Shown: piece after piece, positions 17,344 to 25,591 of the stretch
How positions within the stretch are numbered: the stretch's first letter is position 1
Layout: each line of letters begins with the position of its first letter
Origin: Palsa-1392 sp036490335
GTDB lineage: Bacteria > Verrucomicrobiota > Verrucomicrobiia > Chthoniobacterales > UBA10450
Length of the DNA: 64,000 nt
NCBI GenBank assembly: GCA_036490335.1
Contig: DASXEB010000023.1
Location: 212,441-276,440 of the forward strand
Direction of reading: 5' to 3'
The notes under the pieces: generated by a model
What the model was told of the DNA's origin: nothing
Seen by the model: only the letters and a program-made list of their open reading frames with translations
Database searches by the model: none
Program-made: the position numbers and the translations under genes

Positions 17344-17347
17344 CGAA
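17316..17347. terminator. Hairpin made of an inverted motif pair between convergent genes
   Basis: TTCGTTAGGCGAA and TTCGGCCTAACGAA form a stem of about 13 bp with one bulge. It spans the stop codon of the aminopeptidase gene and abuts the end of the convergent M50 protease gene, so it may terminate from both sides. No long T-tract follows. Confidence 0.6.
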
Positions 17348-17350
17348 CTC

Positions 17351-18094
17351 CTAAAGTAGGTCTTTTTCCTTCGCGAGACGACCGGTTGCCGCGGCAACGT
17401 GCGTCTCCTCGAGCCGCAGATATTGCGCCTGTCTCCAGCCGACGAACGCCTGGCTGACGAGAAAAAGGGTCATGATCCCGATCCAGATCGAGCGTTCGAA
17501 AATGGCGAAAACGAACAACGCCGCCGCGCCGACAAAACCGAAACCGGCGGCAATAAAAAGACTGCGCGTCTGGCCTAACGGAAACCAAAGCAGCGCGCGC
17601 AAAATCTGGCCGCCGTCGAGCGGATAAATCGGGAGCAGATTAAAAAGCAGCAGGCCGAGATTGATCCGCCAGAGCCAGAGCAGGAGCAGATAGGCATCGA
17701 CGTTGGTATTCACGAGACCGTAGCGCTCCGCGCTCCGCAGGAAAAAAGTGAGGATGGGAAAAAGGACCAGGTTGACGAGCGGCCCGGCGGCGATGCTCCA
17801 CAACATCGCGCCAGCGCGCGCCGGCGGCCTAACGAATGCAATTCCGCCTAACGGCCAAAGGACGATGCGATCGGCGATGCCCCCGACCTGCCGGCAGGCG
17901 AGCGCGTGTCCAAATTCGTGCATCGTGACGAAGACGAAGAGCCCGAGATAAAGAAAGATCGCCCAGCCCGGCGACGAAAAAATCGAGCGCCACACCTGCA
18001 CTTCGTAGATTGCGATCAGGAACCACGACCAATGCAGAAAGACCTCGATCCCGGCGAAGCGAAAGAGCCGGATGGAACCTCCTCGTGTCGGCAT
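17351..18094 (-). CDS. M50 site-2-type zinc metalloprotease
   Basis: A 247-residue membrane protein of the rhomboid-like/S2P group that cleaves within the membrane. The zinc motif HEFGH is at about 57-61 inside a hydrophobic helix, and the third ligand motif is in YPLDGGQILRALL near 158. Five to six transmembrane helices can be seen. There is no PDZ domain and no CBS pair, so it is the small form. Substrate unknown; the nearby anti-sigma factor at 13.6 kb is a conceivable target, but this is only proximity. Confidence 0.88.
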   Translation of the reverse strand: MPTRGGSIRLFRFAGIEVFLHWSWFLIAIYEVQVWRSIFSSPGWAIFLYLGLFVFVTMHEFGHALACRQVGGIADRIVLWPLGGIAFVRPPARAGAMLWSIAAGPLVNLVLFPILTFFLRSAERYGLVNTNVDAYLLLLWLWRINLGLLLFNLLPIYPLDGGQILRALLWFPLGQTRSLFIAAGFGFVGAAALFVFAIFERSIWIGIMTLFLVSQAFVGWRQAQYLRLEETHVAAATGRLAKEKDLL

Positions 18095-18128
18095 TTCGAA
18101 AAGATAGCGCGCGCCGCCGCCGACCGCA

Positions 18129-18824
18129 TCAACCGATCAGGCGATTGATCGTGGCCGCGGCGTAGGCGGCGCCGAAACCGTTGTCGATGTTCACGACCGT
18201 GACGCCGCTCCCGCAACTGTTGAGCATGCCTAACAATGCCGCGAGCCCGCCAAAGCTCGCGCCGTAACCGACACTCGTCGGCACCGCGATGACCGGTTTG
18301 TCGACCAGGCCCGCGACGACGCTTGGCAGCGCGCCTTCCATTCCGGCGACCACGATCATCGCTGCGCACGCGCGCAGCCGATCGGTCTCGCCGAGCAGCC
18401 GATGCAGGCCGGCAACACCGGCGTCGTAAACTCGCTCGACGCGATTGCCGAAAATTTCCAGCGTCACCGCCGCTTCTTCCGCGACCGGAAGATCGGACGT
18501 GCCCGCGGCGACGACAGCCACACTCATTTTTTGTCTCGGCAACGGCGCGCGCTCAATCGTTAGGCAACGAGCGCGCTCGTGAAAAACCGCGGCCGGAAAT
18601 TTTTGCCGCACCGCTTCGAATTGCTCGCGCGAAATCCGCGTCGCGAGCAGCACATCTTCGCGTTCGAGAATGACGGCGGCAATTTTCGCGACTTCGTCCG
18701 GCGTTTTTCCCTGGCCGAAAATGACCTCGGGAAAACCCGTCCGCCGCCGCCGATCGACATCAACCCGCGCGAAGCCGAGATCGACAAAACCATCCGCCAT
18801 GTGCGCACCGCGATCTTCGCTCAA
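18129..18824 (-). CDS. larB: LarB, nickel-pincer cofactor biosynthesis carboxylase
   Basis: A 231-residue member of the AIR-carboxylase-like family. LarB carboxylates and hydrolyses nicotinic acid adenine dinucleotide in the first step to the nickel-pincer nucleotide of lactate racemase. Family blocks seen: GFPEVIFGQGKT near 30, VAAGTSDLPVAEEA near 120, YDAGVAGLHRLL, GMEGALPSVVAGL and PTSVGYGASFGG. larC, larE and larA are not in the window. The start overlaps the stop of the GNAT gene upstream. Confidence 0.88.
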   Translation of the reverse strand: MSEDRGAHMADGFVDLGFARVDVDRRRRTGFPEVIFGQGKTPDEVAKIAAVILEREDVLLATRISREQFEAVRQKFPAAVFHERARCLTIERAPLPRQKMSVAVVAAGTSDLPVAEEAAVTLEIFGNRVERVYDAGVAGLHRLLGETDRLRACAAMIVVAGMEGALPSVVAGLVDKPVIAVPTSVGYGASFGGLAALLGMLNSCGSGVTVVNIDNGFGAAYAAATINRLIG

Positions 18825-19327
18825 ACGGTCGGATCGATCTGCTCGTTAGGCGTGGAAAGGAGCAGGCGCATCGGCAGCATCGAGGATTCGTGGAAGCCGA
18901 ATTTGCGGAAGAGACTTTGCGAGCGCAGCTCCGGCCGATCGGTCAGCAGAGTGATGCGGAGAAAATTTTTCTGCTTCGCGAATTCGATCGCGTGCTCGAG
19001 CAACATCGAGCCGTAGCCGTGTCCGCGATATTCGTTTTGCACGACAAGATCCTCGAGCAGCAAAACGAAACCGCCCTCCGCCGTGCTGATGGTGAAGAGC
19101 AGGTTGATCATGCCGACAATCGCGCGCTCGCGCCGCAGGACGAAGACGCGGCCGCGATTCGGCTGCTCGAAAATCAGGCGCAGGCCGCGCAGTTGCTTGT
19201 CGCGATTCGGCCGGAAGTCGCTCTCTTCGCTGAACAATTCGGCGAGCAGGCACGAGAGTTCGTCGAGGTCTTCCGCGATCGCCGGCTCGATGACGACATC
19301 GTTCATTTCACGGTCGTTATTCCACAT
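18821..19327 (-). CDS. GNAT-family N-acetyltransferase
   Basis: 168 residues with the acetyl-CoA-binding motif A as VQNEYRGHGYGSMLLEHAIEFA (seen as V-x5-RGxGxGS) near residues 95-115. The fold-typical motif B follows near LFRKFGFHES. Substrate cannot be told. A second start at 19306 is possible. The gene overlaps larB by 4 bp, so the two are co-translated, but a link to nickel cofactor synthesis is not evident. A motif copy encodes PNE near the C-terminus. Confidence 0.82.
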   Translation of the reverse strand: MWNNDREMNDVVIEPAIAEDLDELSCLLAELFSEESDFRPNRDKQLRGLRLIFEQPNRGRVFVLRRERAIVGMINLLFTISTAEGGFVLLLEDLVVQNEYRGHGYGSMLLEHAIEFAKQKNFLRITLLTDRPELRSQSLFRKFGFHESSMLPMRLLLSTPNEQIDPTV

Positions 19328-19363
19328 TCGCGCCTCGCTGGCAATCCAGTTGTGGGCCCGGCG

Positions 19364-19391
19364 TTGACAAAAAACGCGCGCCGCCTAACGT
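19364..19391 (+). promoter_or_regulatory. Candidate sigma-70 promoter of rpmH
   Basis: TTGACA at 19364-19369 is followed after 16 bp by TAACGT at 19386-19391, about 36 bp before the rpmH start. The -10 element lies inside a one-base variant of the repeated motif (GCCTAACGT). Confidence 0.4.
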
Positions 19392-19426
19392 GGGCACTCC
19401 CTTCGTTTTCCCCGGCGCCGCAAATT

Positions 19427-19600
19427 ATGAAACGCACCCTGCAACGATCGAAGCGCACGCGCAAACAACAGCACGGTTTTCGCGCGCGCATGAGCACGAA
19501 AGGCGGTCGCGCCACGCTCGCGCGCCGGCGCCAGCGCGGGCGCAAACGGCTCCTCCCGAAAGGCGTCGAGGTGCATTTCGCGCGGCACACCCAGGCCTGA
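19427..19600 (+). CDS. rpmH: 50S ribosomal protein L34
   Basis: A 57-residue very basic protein: MKRTLQRSKRTRKQQHGF, then RARMSTKGGRATLARRR and GRKRL, the conserved L34 core. A C-terminal extension of about ten residues (KGVEVHFARH) goes beyond the usual 44-46. The gene stands alone between two minus-strand genes; the usual downstream partner rnpA is absent. Motif copies at 19605 and 19618 follow the stop directly. Confidence 0.95.
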   Translation: MKRTLQRSKRTRKQQHGFRARMSTKGGRATLARRRQRGRKRLLPKGVEVHFARHTQA

Positions 19601-19619
19601 TTTTGCCTAACGAATCGGC

Positions 19620-20699
19620 CTAACGAATCAGTTCCTCGAGCGGCGACGCGTATCCGGTCAGCTCGAGATAGCCGTGGCCGCGGATTGATTTTCCCGTGCG
19701 CGTCCCGGCCAGATCGCAAGCGCCTTCCCAATAAATGAGCGGCGTCAGGACCAGCTCCTGATTCGCAAGCAGCGGTGCGATCGTGAAACGAAGTTGTTCG
19801 CGCGGGACCGCGATCTGCCACGCAATCGGATAATTCGCGCCCGTCGTTTCGCTCTTCCAGAATTTCGTCGGCGTCATCGCGAAATCGGCGCTCGTTAGGC
19901 TGACCGAGCTGCCGTCCGGCCTAACGAACGTGCCGCTCGAGACCGGATCGATCGCGCCATTCTTCAGGCGCATTTCGTAAAGCATCAGCTCGCTTCCATC
20001 GTCGAATTGCGCCGAGACCCAGTTCCAGCCGACCTGGTTCGCGGCGAGCTGATTCGTCGCCCATTCGTGATCGAACCAACTGTCGCCCGCGACCGCGAAT
20101 CGCTCATCGCCGAGTCGCAATTCGCCGTTGCTCGTTAGGCGCGTGATCGAATAATAATGCGAGGCGTGGCCTTCGCCGATCGCCTTTTGACTGACGCCGC
20201 CCGGCCCGTGAATGACAGGCGCTTTCTGCGGCACGAGGTGCAACCGCGCGCTCGCGCCCGGCATGTCGGCGGCGAGATCGAAGGAGCCGTCGGCATTCAA
20301 TTGCAAATTCCAACTTTCGATCCACGCCAACCGTGCGCCGGCGCCGAAACCGGCCTCGCCAAAAGCGCCGCGACTTGTTTTTTGTTCGAACAAAAACTTT
20401 TTCCCGCCGGGATCGGTGACCGTGAAATGCGCGAACTTCAGATCGTCGACCACGAAGCGCGAAGTCGTGCCGCGGCGTTCGGCTGGCGGGCGAATTCCCT
20501 GGCGAAAGAAAGTCAGCTCGTAGCCAAAGCGTCGTCCTTTACTCGTTAGGTTGCCGGTGAAATACCACCATTCCGTTTTGAAATCCGCATGCGTGTGGTG
20601 ATCGCGCGGAAATTCATAATGCCAACCCGGCTCCGCGATTTTCCAATCCGCCGCGACGAAAACCAGCGTGAGCGCGGCCGCCAAAAAACTCCGTTTCAT
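19620..20699 (-). CDS. AttH/CrtC-like lipocalin-domain protein
   Basis: 359 residues from the ATG at 20699, which overlaps the stop of the upstream permease (ATGA), so the two are translationally coupled. A signal peptide covers about 1-20. The AttH signature follows: GWHYEFPRDHHTHADFKTEWWYFTGNL in pieces, then GYELTFFRQG, and later GDSWFDHEWATNQL. In Att-type systems this lipocalin-like protein works with FtsX-type permeases, probably in export or handling of a lipid-like compound. The true substrate is unknown. The stop TAG is in a motif copy. Confidence 0.83.
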   Translation of the reverse strand: MKRSFLAAALTLVFVAADWKIAEPGWHYEFPRDHHTHADFKTEWWYFTGNLTSKGRRFGYELTFFRQGIRPPAERRGTTSRFVVDDLKFAHFTVTDPGGKKFLFEQKTSRGAFGEAGFGAGARLAWIESWNLQLNADGSFDLAADMPGASARLHLVPQKAPVIHGPGGVSQKAIGEGHASHYYSITRLTSNGELRLGDERFAVAGDSWFDHEWATNQLAANQVGWNWVSAQFDDGSELMLYEMRLKNGAIDPVSSGTFVRPDGSSVSLTSADFAMTPTKFWKSETTGANYPIAWQIAVPREQLRFTIAPLLANQELVLTPLIYWEGACDLAGTRTGKSIRGHGYLELTGYASPLEELIR

Positions 20700-23320
20700 T
20701 CGCTCCGAACCGCCGTTGCGATGTTCAACCGGCCCGCGCGCCACGCCGGAATCCATCCGGCAAAAATCGCCGCGGCCACAATCCAGATCGGCGTCAGCGC
20801 GAGCGACGCGAACGGAAACGCGAGCTGAATCGTCCAGCCAAAAAACGCGCGATTGATCACGCCCGTAAGCACGACCGCGAGGCAAAGGCCCGACGCGATC
20901 CCGAGCACGCTGGCGAGCAGCCCGATCATGCCGCTTTCCCACAAAAGCAGCCGCCGCACCTGCACCGCGGAGGCGCCGATCGCGCGCAGGACGCCGAGCT
21001 CGTAACGCCGCTCTGTCACCAGCGTCGTTAGGCCAAGAAAAATTCCGATGACCGCGACGACGATCGCGATCGTGCGCAGGACGTAAGTGACGGCGAAAGT
21101 TTGATCGAAAATCTCGAAGATGCGCGAGCGGAGCGCGCGGTTCGAGTAGATTGAAAATTCGCCGTCGCGGCTGAAGCGTTCGCGGAATTTCTGCGCCACG
21201 ATCTCCGCCGACGCGCCGCGGCGCAGATAAACGCCGACGCTGTGCACGCGGTCGTCGTGCCAGAGCTGCCGATAGTTCTTCGCGCTCAGGAAAACGAGGC
21301 CCTGATCGTTCGTGTAATCGTAGAAAATGCCCGCGATCGGAAAGCCAACCATGCCGGCCGGCGTCGGCAGCGTCAGGGTCTCGCCGTCGCGCAGGTGATA
21401 GCGGCGCGCGAAACTTTCCGAGACGATGACGCAGCGCTCGCGATAAAAGCGCCGCATGATTTCGTCGTTCGCGCCGCGCAGAAAACGCAGGTTACGCCGA
21501 TTGCCGCCGCTGATCGCGCCTAACGAGATAGTTTGTCCGCGAAACGGCAGATCGACTGCGCGAAACGAATCGACCGCCGCGACGCTCGGATCGCTTTTCA
21601 GAAACTGGAGCGCGTCGGGCGGCATGAACGAAGTCGGGCCAGCGATTTCGTTCGCGGCCGGGCCGATGAAAAGATCGGCGATCAGGGTCTGGTCGATCCA
21701 CGAAGTGACGGTTTGGCGGAAGGAAAAAACCATGACCGACACGCCGATCGTCATCGCGACAGCGGCGGCGAGCGAAGCGATCGTGACCGAGTTGCGGAGC
21801 AGGGCGCGCGAGAGATTTTGCGCAGCGAGCCGGGGCTCGATGCGCGAGCGAAAGCGCGGCCGGAGCGCGCGGCTGAAACGCGTGATCGTCTCCGGGGCGG
21901 CGAGCGAAAAGCCGGCGAGCACGAGCAAGGCGGCGCCGAACCCAAGCCAGGGCGGCCCGGTTTTCAACGCCAGGATCGAGACGAGGGCGGCCCCGCCTAA
22001 CGAACAAAGGCCGGCGAAAATCCACCCGCGCGAGAGGTGGGTCGCTTTGCCGACCTGGGCGGCGTCGCGCAACGCCTCCACCGGCTCGCTCAGCGCCGCG
22101 CCGCGCGCCGGGAGCCAGGCGGCGACGAGCACGGCGCCGAGGCCGACGGCGATCGCGCTCAGCCAAACCCACGGCGCAATCACGATTTGCTGCTCGCTGA
22201 CCAAAACATAGAGCTGCGAGATCGTCCCCGCGACGGCGCCGACGAGCGCCCGGGCAAGAAAATATCCGCCCGCCATCCCGGCCGCGACCCCGACGAGCCC
22301 GAGCGCGGCGGCTTCGCCGAGAAAGAGCGCGCAGACTTCCGTGCGGGTCGCGCCTAACGAACGAAGGATGCCGATTTCCTTCCGCCGGCGCAGGACGGAA
22401 GCCTCGACCGTGTTGTAAATCAGAAACATCCCGACGAGGAGCGAGACTAGGCTCATGGCGGTGAGATTTAGCTGGAAACCGGCGAGCATTTTGTCCACCT
22501 CCTCGGTGCGGCGGGCGGGGGGAGCGACGGTGACATCGGCCGGGAGAAACACTCGGAGAGCGCGCGCGACCGTCTTCGCATCTCCTTTAGTCGTTAGGCG
22601 AAGGGAAATCGAGTCGAGCGTGCCGCTGCGGCCGAGAAGCTCCTGCGCCCAGCCGATATCCATCGCGGCGAAGTGCGCGTCGGGCGCGAGCCCGGAACGT
22701 TCGCCGCGGATCAGGAACCCGATCGTGAGGCGGACGGTTCTGCCGTTATGCTGGACGTCGATCCGGTCGCCGGCGCGGAGATGATGCTCGCGGGCGAAGG
22801 CTTCGCTGAGCGCGATCGTGCGCGGGCCGCGCAGCCAGGCTTGGAGGTCGAACGTCTCCGTCGCGAAATCGGTCAGCTCGAAAGTGCGAAACGGGATGTT
22901 GGTGAAAATATCGATCCCGAGCAGGTCGAGATATTCGCCCGGAAACTTCGGCACGGTGAGAAACCCGCGCACGATCGGCGTCGCCGCGGCCACGCCTGGC
23001 TGCGCGATGACTTTCGGCAACACCGTTTCGGGCAGGGTGCCATCCGGCGCGTTGATTTCGAGCTGCGCTTTGCCCGCCACGACATCGACGCTGGCGGCGA
23101 AAGCGTGATTCGCGCTCTGGTTCGCGACCTGGATGGCGAGGTAAAGCGCGACCCCGAGCGCGACCGTCGCGACGTTGAGCGCGGCGAGGAGCGGATGCTG
23201 CGCGAGATCGCGCAGAACGTGCCAGCGGAAGAGGCGAAGGAAATGATTCGTCACGCGCGCAGCGACCGGCGGCGCAGCCGAAGTCTTCGGCCTCGCCGCG
23301 ATCTGCGCGGACGTTAGCAA
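20696..23320 (-). CDS. FtsX/MacB-type ABC transporter permease
   Basis: An 874-residue permease with an N-terminal membrane helix (LLAALNVATVALGVALYLAI), a MacB-like periplasmic domain, a first FtsX block of three helices at about 280-420, a second extracellular domain and a second FtsX block near the C-terminus (about 760-870). Such double-FtsX proteins act on lipoproteins or lipids and need a separate ATPase. No ATPase gene is adjacent in this window, which is unusual. Five exact motif copies occur in the gene. It overlaps the lipocalin gene downstream. Confidence 0.85.
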   Translation of the reverse strand: MLTSAQIAARPKTSAAPPVAARVTNHFLRLFRWHVLRDLAQHPLLAALNVATVALGVALYLAIQVANQSANHAFAASVDVVAGKAQLEINAPDGTLPETVLPKVIAQPGVAAATPIVRGFLTVPKFPGEYLDLLGIDIFTNIPFRTFELTDFATETFDLQAWLRGPRTIALSEAFAREHHLRAGDRIDVQHNGRTVRLTIGFLIRGERSGLAPDAHFAAMDIGWAQELLGRSGTLDSISLRLTTKGDAKTVARALRVFLPADVTVAPPARRTEEVDKMLAGFQLNLTAMSLVSLLVGMFLIYNTVEASVLRRRKEIGILRSLGATRTEVCALFLGEAAALGLVGVAAGMAGGYFLARALVGAVAGTISQLYVLVSEQQIVIAPWVWLSAIAVGLGAVLVAAWLPARGAALSEPVEALRDAAQVGKATHLSRGWIFAGLCSLGGAALVSILALKTGPPWLGFGAALLVLAGFSLAAPETITRFSRALRPRFRSRIEPRLAAQNLSRALLRNSVTIASLAAAVAMTIGVSVMVFSFRQTVTSWIDQTLIADLFIGPAANEIAGPTSFMPPDALQFLKSDPSVAAVDSFRAVDLPFRGQTISLGAISGGNRRNLRFLRGANDEIMRRFYRERCVIVSESFARRYHLRDGETLTLPTPAGMVGFPIAGIFYDYTNDQGLVFLSAKNYRQLWHDDRVHSVGVYLRRGASAEIVAQKFRERFSRDGEFSIYSNRALRSRIFEIFDQTFAVTYVLRTIAIVVAVIGIFLGLTTLVTERRYELGVLRAIGASAVQVRRLLLWESGMIGLLASVLGIASGLCLAVVLTGVINRAFFGWTIQLAFPFASLALTPIWIVAAAIFAGWIPAWRAGRLNIATAVRSE

Positions 23321-23353
23321 AGAAACCGCCTCGCCGCACCCGGCGGCTGCGGA

Positions 23354-24030
23354 TTAGTCGCCGGCGCGGATGTCCTGGAAAGTCGTGCCGACCCGCACTT
23401 CGTCGTAACGATAGACGCCCGTGCTTTCGCCATCGCCGAGGAAGATCTGATCGAACCCGACCGACTGGAAGGTCGGATCCATCTTCAGCCTTGCCTTGGC
23501 CTCGACCCGGGAAGGCGCGCCGCCGTCGAGCGAGGGATTGATGTAGAGAAACTCCATCCCGAGATTGAAGTCGAGCTCGATCACGAGCCAGGCCGGGTCG
23601 GTGCTGGGCGCGACGTCGGTGTAGGCCCTGCCCTTCTTTCGGCCCGTCTCATTGTCGATCCCGTAAACGCCGGAATCGTATAGAACCTCGAAGCTGGGGC
23701 CACGATTTGGACGCGGTGTTGAGATTCAGGGTCGCGAAGCCCCGCTTGGAACTGCCATGGGAGAGACTCTGGAGAAAGCCGACCCAGGCCACGCCGCTGT
23801 TCGTCGGAGCGATGCCCGCGACCGCGTTGGCGTTAAAGTTGCCGTTTATAATCACACAACGGCCCTTGCAACCGATCCCCGGGTGTTTGAGACCGATCCG
23901 GCCGACTTCGCAATAGCCGGCCTGCGTCCTCCAATCCGTCTGGCCGGGAGGGCTGCCGTCGGGCGGACCGTCGAAATCGAGCGAGCCGGCCGGGTATTGG
24001 AAACTGTCGCACAAGCCCGACGGCACGGTG
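23354..24030 (-). pseudogene. Frameshifted, 5'-truncated secreted protein gene
   Basis: The reading continues across two frames. Upstream frame: SLDFDGPPDGSPPGQTDWRT, then AVAGIAPTNSGVAWVGFLQS and GFATLNLNTASKSW, ending near 23697. Downstream frame: FEVLYDSGVYGIDNETG, AYTDVAPSTDPAWLVIELDF and YRYDEVRVGTTFQDI. The two halves together match a kind of verrucomicrobial exported protein I recall by pattern only. There is no start codon or signal peptide at the upstream end, so the 5' end is lost too. A single-base assembly error could explain the frameshift but not the missing start. Confidence 0.65.
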
Positions 24031-24590
24031 ATCACAAACGACAACTGGGTGGACACGCAGCCAAGCTGCCCATTTTTTCCGGGATCAAGACGACTCCCGC
24101 GATGATCGCCGCGGCGGTCGAGGATCTGGTGCTTAAGAGAACGGCCACGGGATGGGGGGCGACGGTCGCGATGCGCGCGTCCAAGGCTGCGCTGGCCCGG
24201 CTCCTGACCGCCATGACGACGGAGTTGATGCAGGTGCCGGATGCGACGGCAGTCGATCTCGCGGCTTCGCTTTTCCCGATGGTGAAGGAGCGCGAGCGCA
24301 CGACCAATGTGCCGCCCGCGCCCGGCGACTTGCGTCTGCGCCACGGCCAGAGGTCTCAGGAGGTGATCGCTTCGTGCAAGTTGAGGATGGCGAACATCCG
24401 CACGCTCGAATCCCAATGGACGCTGGACCCGACGAACGGTCCCTGGTCGAATCCGGAGCCTGCGACGAGCTCGCGCCGGATTCTGTTGAGCGGTCTACCG
24501 AGGGGGAAGGATATCTGGGTGCGGGTGCGGGCGCGCAATGTGATCGGGCCGGGGGGGTGGAGCGATCCGGCGACGATCATGGTGGTGTAA
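24029..24590 (+). pseudogene. Frameshifted gene with C-terminal fibronectin III-like end
   Basis: A probable start (GTG at 24029) reads ITNDNWVDTQ and must shift frame near 24060 to continue as AAKLPIFSGIKTTPAMIAAA. The second frame stays open to the stop: a helical N-terminal part, then a beta-rich domain ending with DIWVRVRARNVIGPGGWSD, the usual end of a fibronectin type III domain. It is head-to-head with the pseudogene on the other strand. Without the shift, the open frame from 23757 has no credible N-terminus. Confidence 0.6.
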
Positions 24591-24692
24591 AGGCTGGCCG
24601 CGAGGAGCGGCAGGGCGGCGTTTTTTTCCGGGGCCAAGGGTGAAATGGGGAAGTCCGCAAGCGGCGCGGCTTGCGAATCAGCTTTGGAGTTT

Positions 24693-25217
24693 ATGATGAA
24701 AATTTTTCTCACGATGGTATTGGCGGCGAGCCTGAGCGGGGTCGCCTGGGGGCAGACGGAGAACACGCATCTCGCCGCGCGCGAGAACAAGGCGCCGGGC
24801 GCGCCCGGTTACCAGAAGGTGGCCGATAACGACAAGGCGATGGACAAGGCGGTCGAGCACGCCCGCAAGTCGCTCGGGTTTTTTATCGCGGCGCTGAAGG
24901 CGAAGAAGGCGGGCGACTCGGGGTTTGCGGTCAAGAAGGCGTTCATGGATGGCGATCAGGTGGAGCAAATCTGGGTCGATCAAGTGACGTTCGACGGGAA
25001 GGAGTTTCACGGGCTGGTGAACAACAAGCCGCTCGCGGTCCATAATGTGCGGCTGGGCGAGAAGGTGACGGTGTCGCCCGCGGAGCTGACAGATTGGATG
25101 TTCGTGAAGGATGGGAAGCTGATGGGCGGTTACGGCACGCGGGTGCTCTACGCGCGGCTCTCGCCCGACGAGCAGGCGAAGTTCGACAAGGAGGCGGAGT
25201 TCAAGATCGAGAAATAA
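24693..25217 (+). CDS. Exported DUF2314 (YegJ-like) protein
   Basis: About 174 residues from the paired ATG at 24693/24696; an upstream Met in the open frame lacks support. A signal peptide (IFLTMVLAASLSGVAWG) is followed by a DUF2314 domain at about 65-165: GFAVKKAFMDGDQVEQIWV, then GLVNNKP and VSPAELTDWMFV, GGYGTRVL. The biochemical function of this domain is unknown. It is followed 3 bp later by a small lipoprotein gene. Confidence 0.8.
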   Translation: MMKIFLTMVLAASLSGVAWGQTENTHLAARENKAPGAPGYQKVADNDKAMDKAVEHARKSLGFFIAALKAKKAGDSGFAVKKAFMDGDQVEQIWVDQVTFDGKEFHGLVNNKPLAVHNVRLGEKVTVSPAELTDWMFVKDGKLMGGYGTRVLYARLSPDEQAKFDKEAEFKIEK

Positions 25218-25219
25218 TC

Positions 25220-25579
25220 ATGAAAACGAATTTGTTTAAGGCGGCAAAGGGATTGGCGGCGGCGATGATCGCGGCGGCGGCGCTCGGACTGGCCGGTTGT
25301 GCGGGCGGTTATTACCAGGCGGGTTACGGGCCGGGTTATTATGCGCCGGATTACGGGTCTTACTACGGGGACTATGGTTACGGCGGGGGGCCGTATTTTG
25401 GTTACGGCGGTGTTTACGGCGGGACGGATATCGTGATCGGCGGGGTGCATCGTCACGGCTATTACGGCTACCATCATTTCGCGGGCGAACATGGGCCGCA
25501 TCATGTGCCGACGGCGCCGCACCCGGCGGCTTTCCACGGCCATCCTTCCGCCGGGCATCCGCAGCAGCATCGGCCGTAG
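25220..25579 (+). CDS. Small Gly/Tyr/His-rich lipoprotein
   Basis: 119 residues starting at the ATG 3 bp after the DUF2314 gene. The signal peptide ends in the lipobox LAGC, so Cys 29 or nearby is lipidated. The mature part is low-complexity: repeated GYGPGYY-like Tyr/Gly units and then a His-rich tail (HHFAGEHGPHH). Metal binding by the His tail is possible. No family name can be given. Confidence 0.7.
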   Translation: MKTNLFKAAKGLAAAMIAAAALGLAGCAGGYYQAGYGPGYYAPDYGSYYGDYGYGGGPYFGYGGVYGGTDIVIGGVHRHGYYGYHHFAGEHGPHHVPTAPHPAAFHGHPSAGHPQQHRP

Positions 25580-25591
25580 TCGGCCAAATCC

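Noticed and set aside
18890..19426. Long plus-strand frame leading into rpmH as an N-terminal extension
   Set aside because: It is antisense to the GNAT gene; L34 begins at the conserved MKRT, with a promoter just upstream.
19364..19600. Replication origin near rpmH
   Set aside because: No dnaA, dnaN or rnpA and no cluster of DnaA boxes was seen around it.
23757..24028. Upstream part of the open frame 23757-24590 as a real N-terminus
   Set aside because: It is antisense to the recognisable secreted-protein pseudogene and reads as Arg/Ala-rich shadow.
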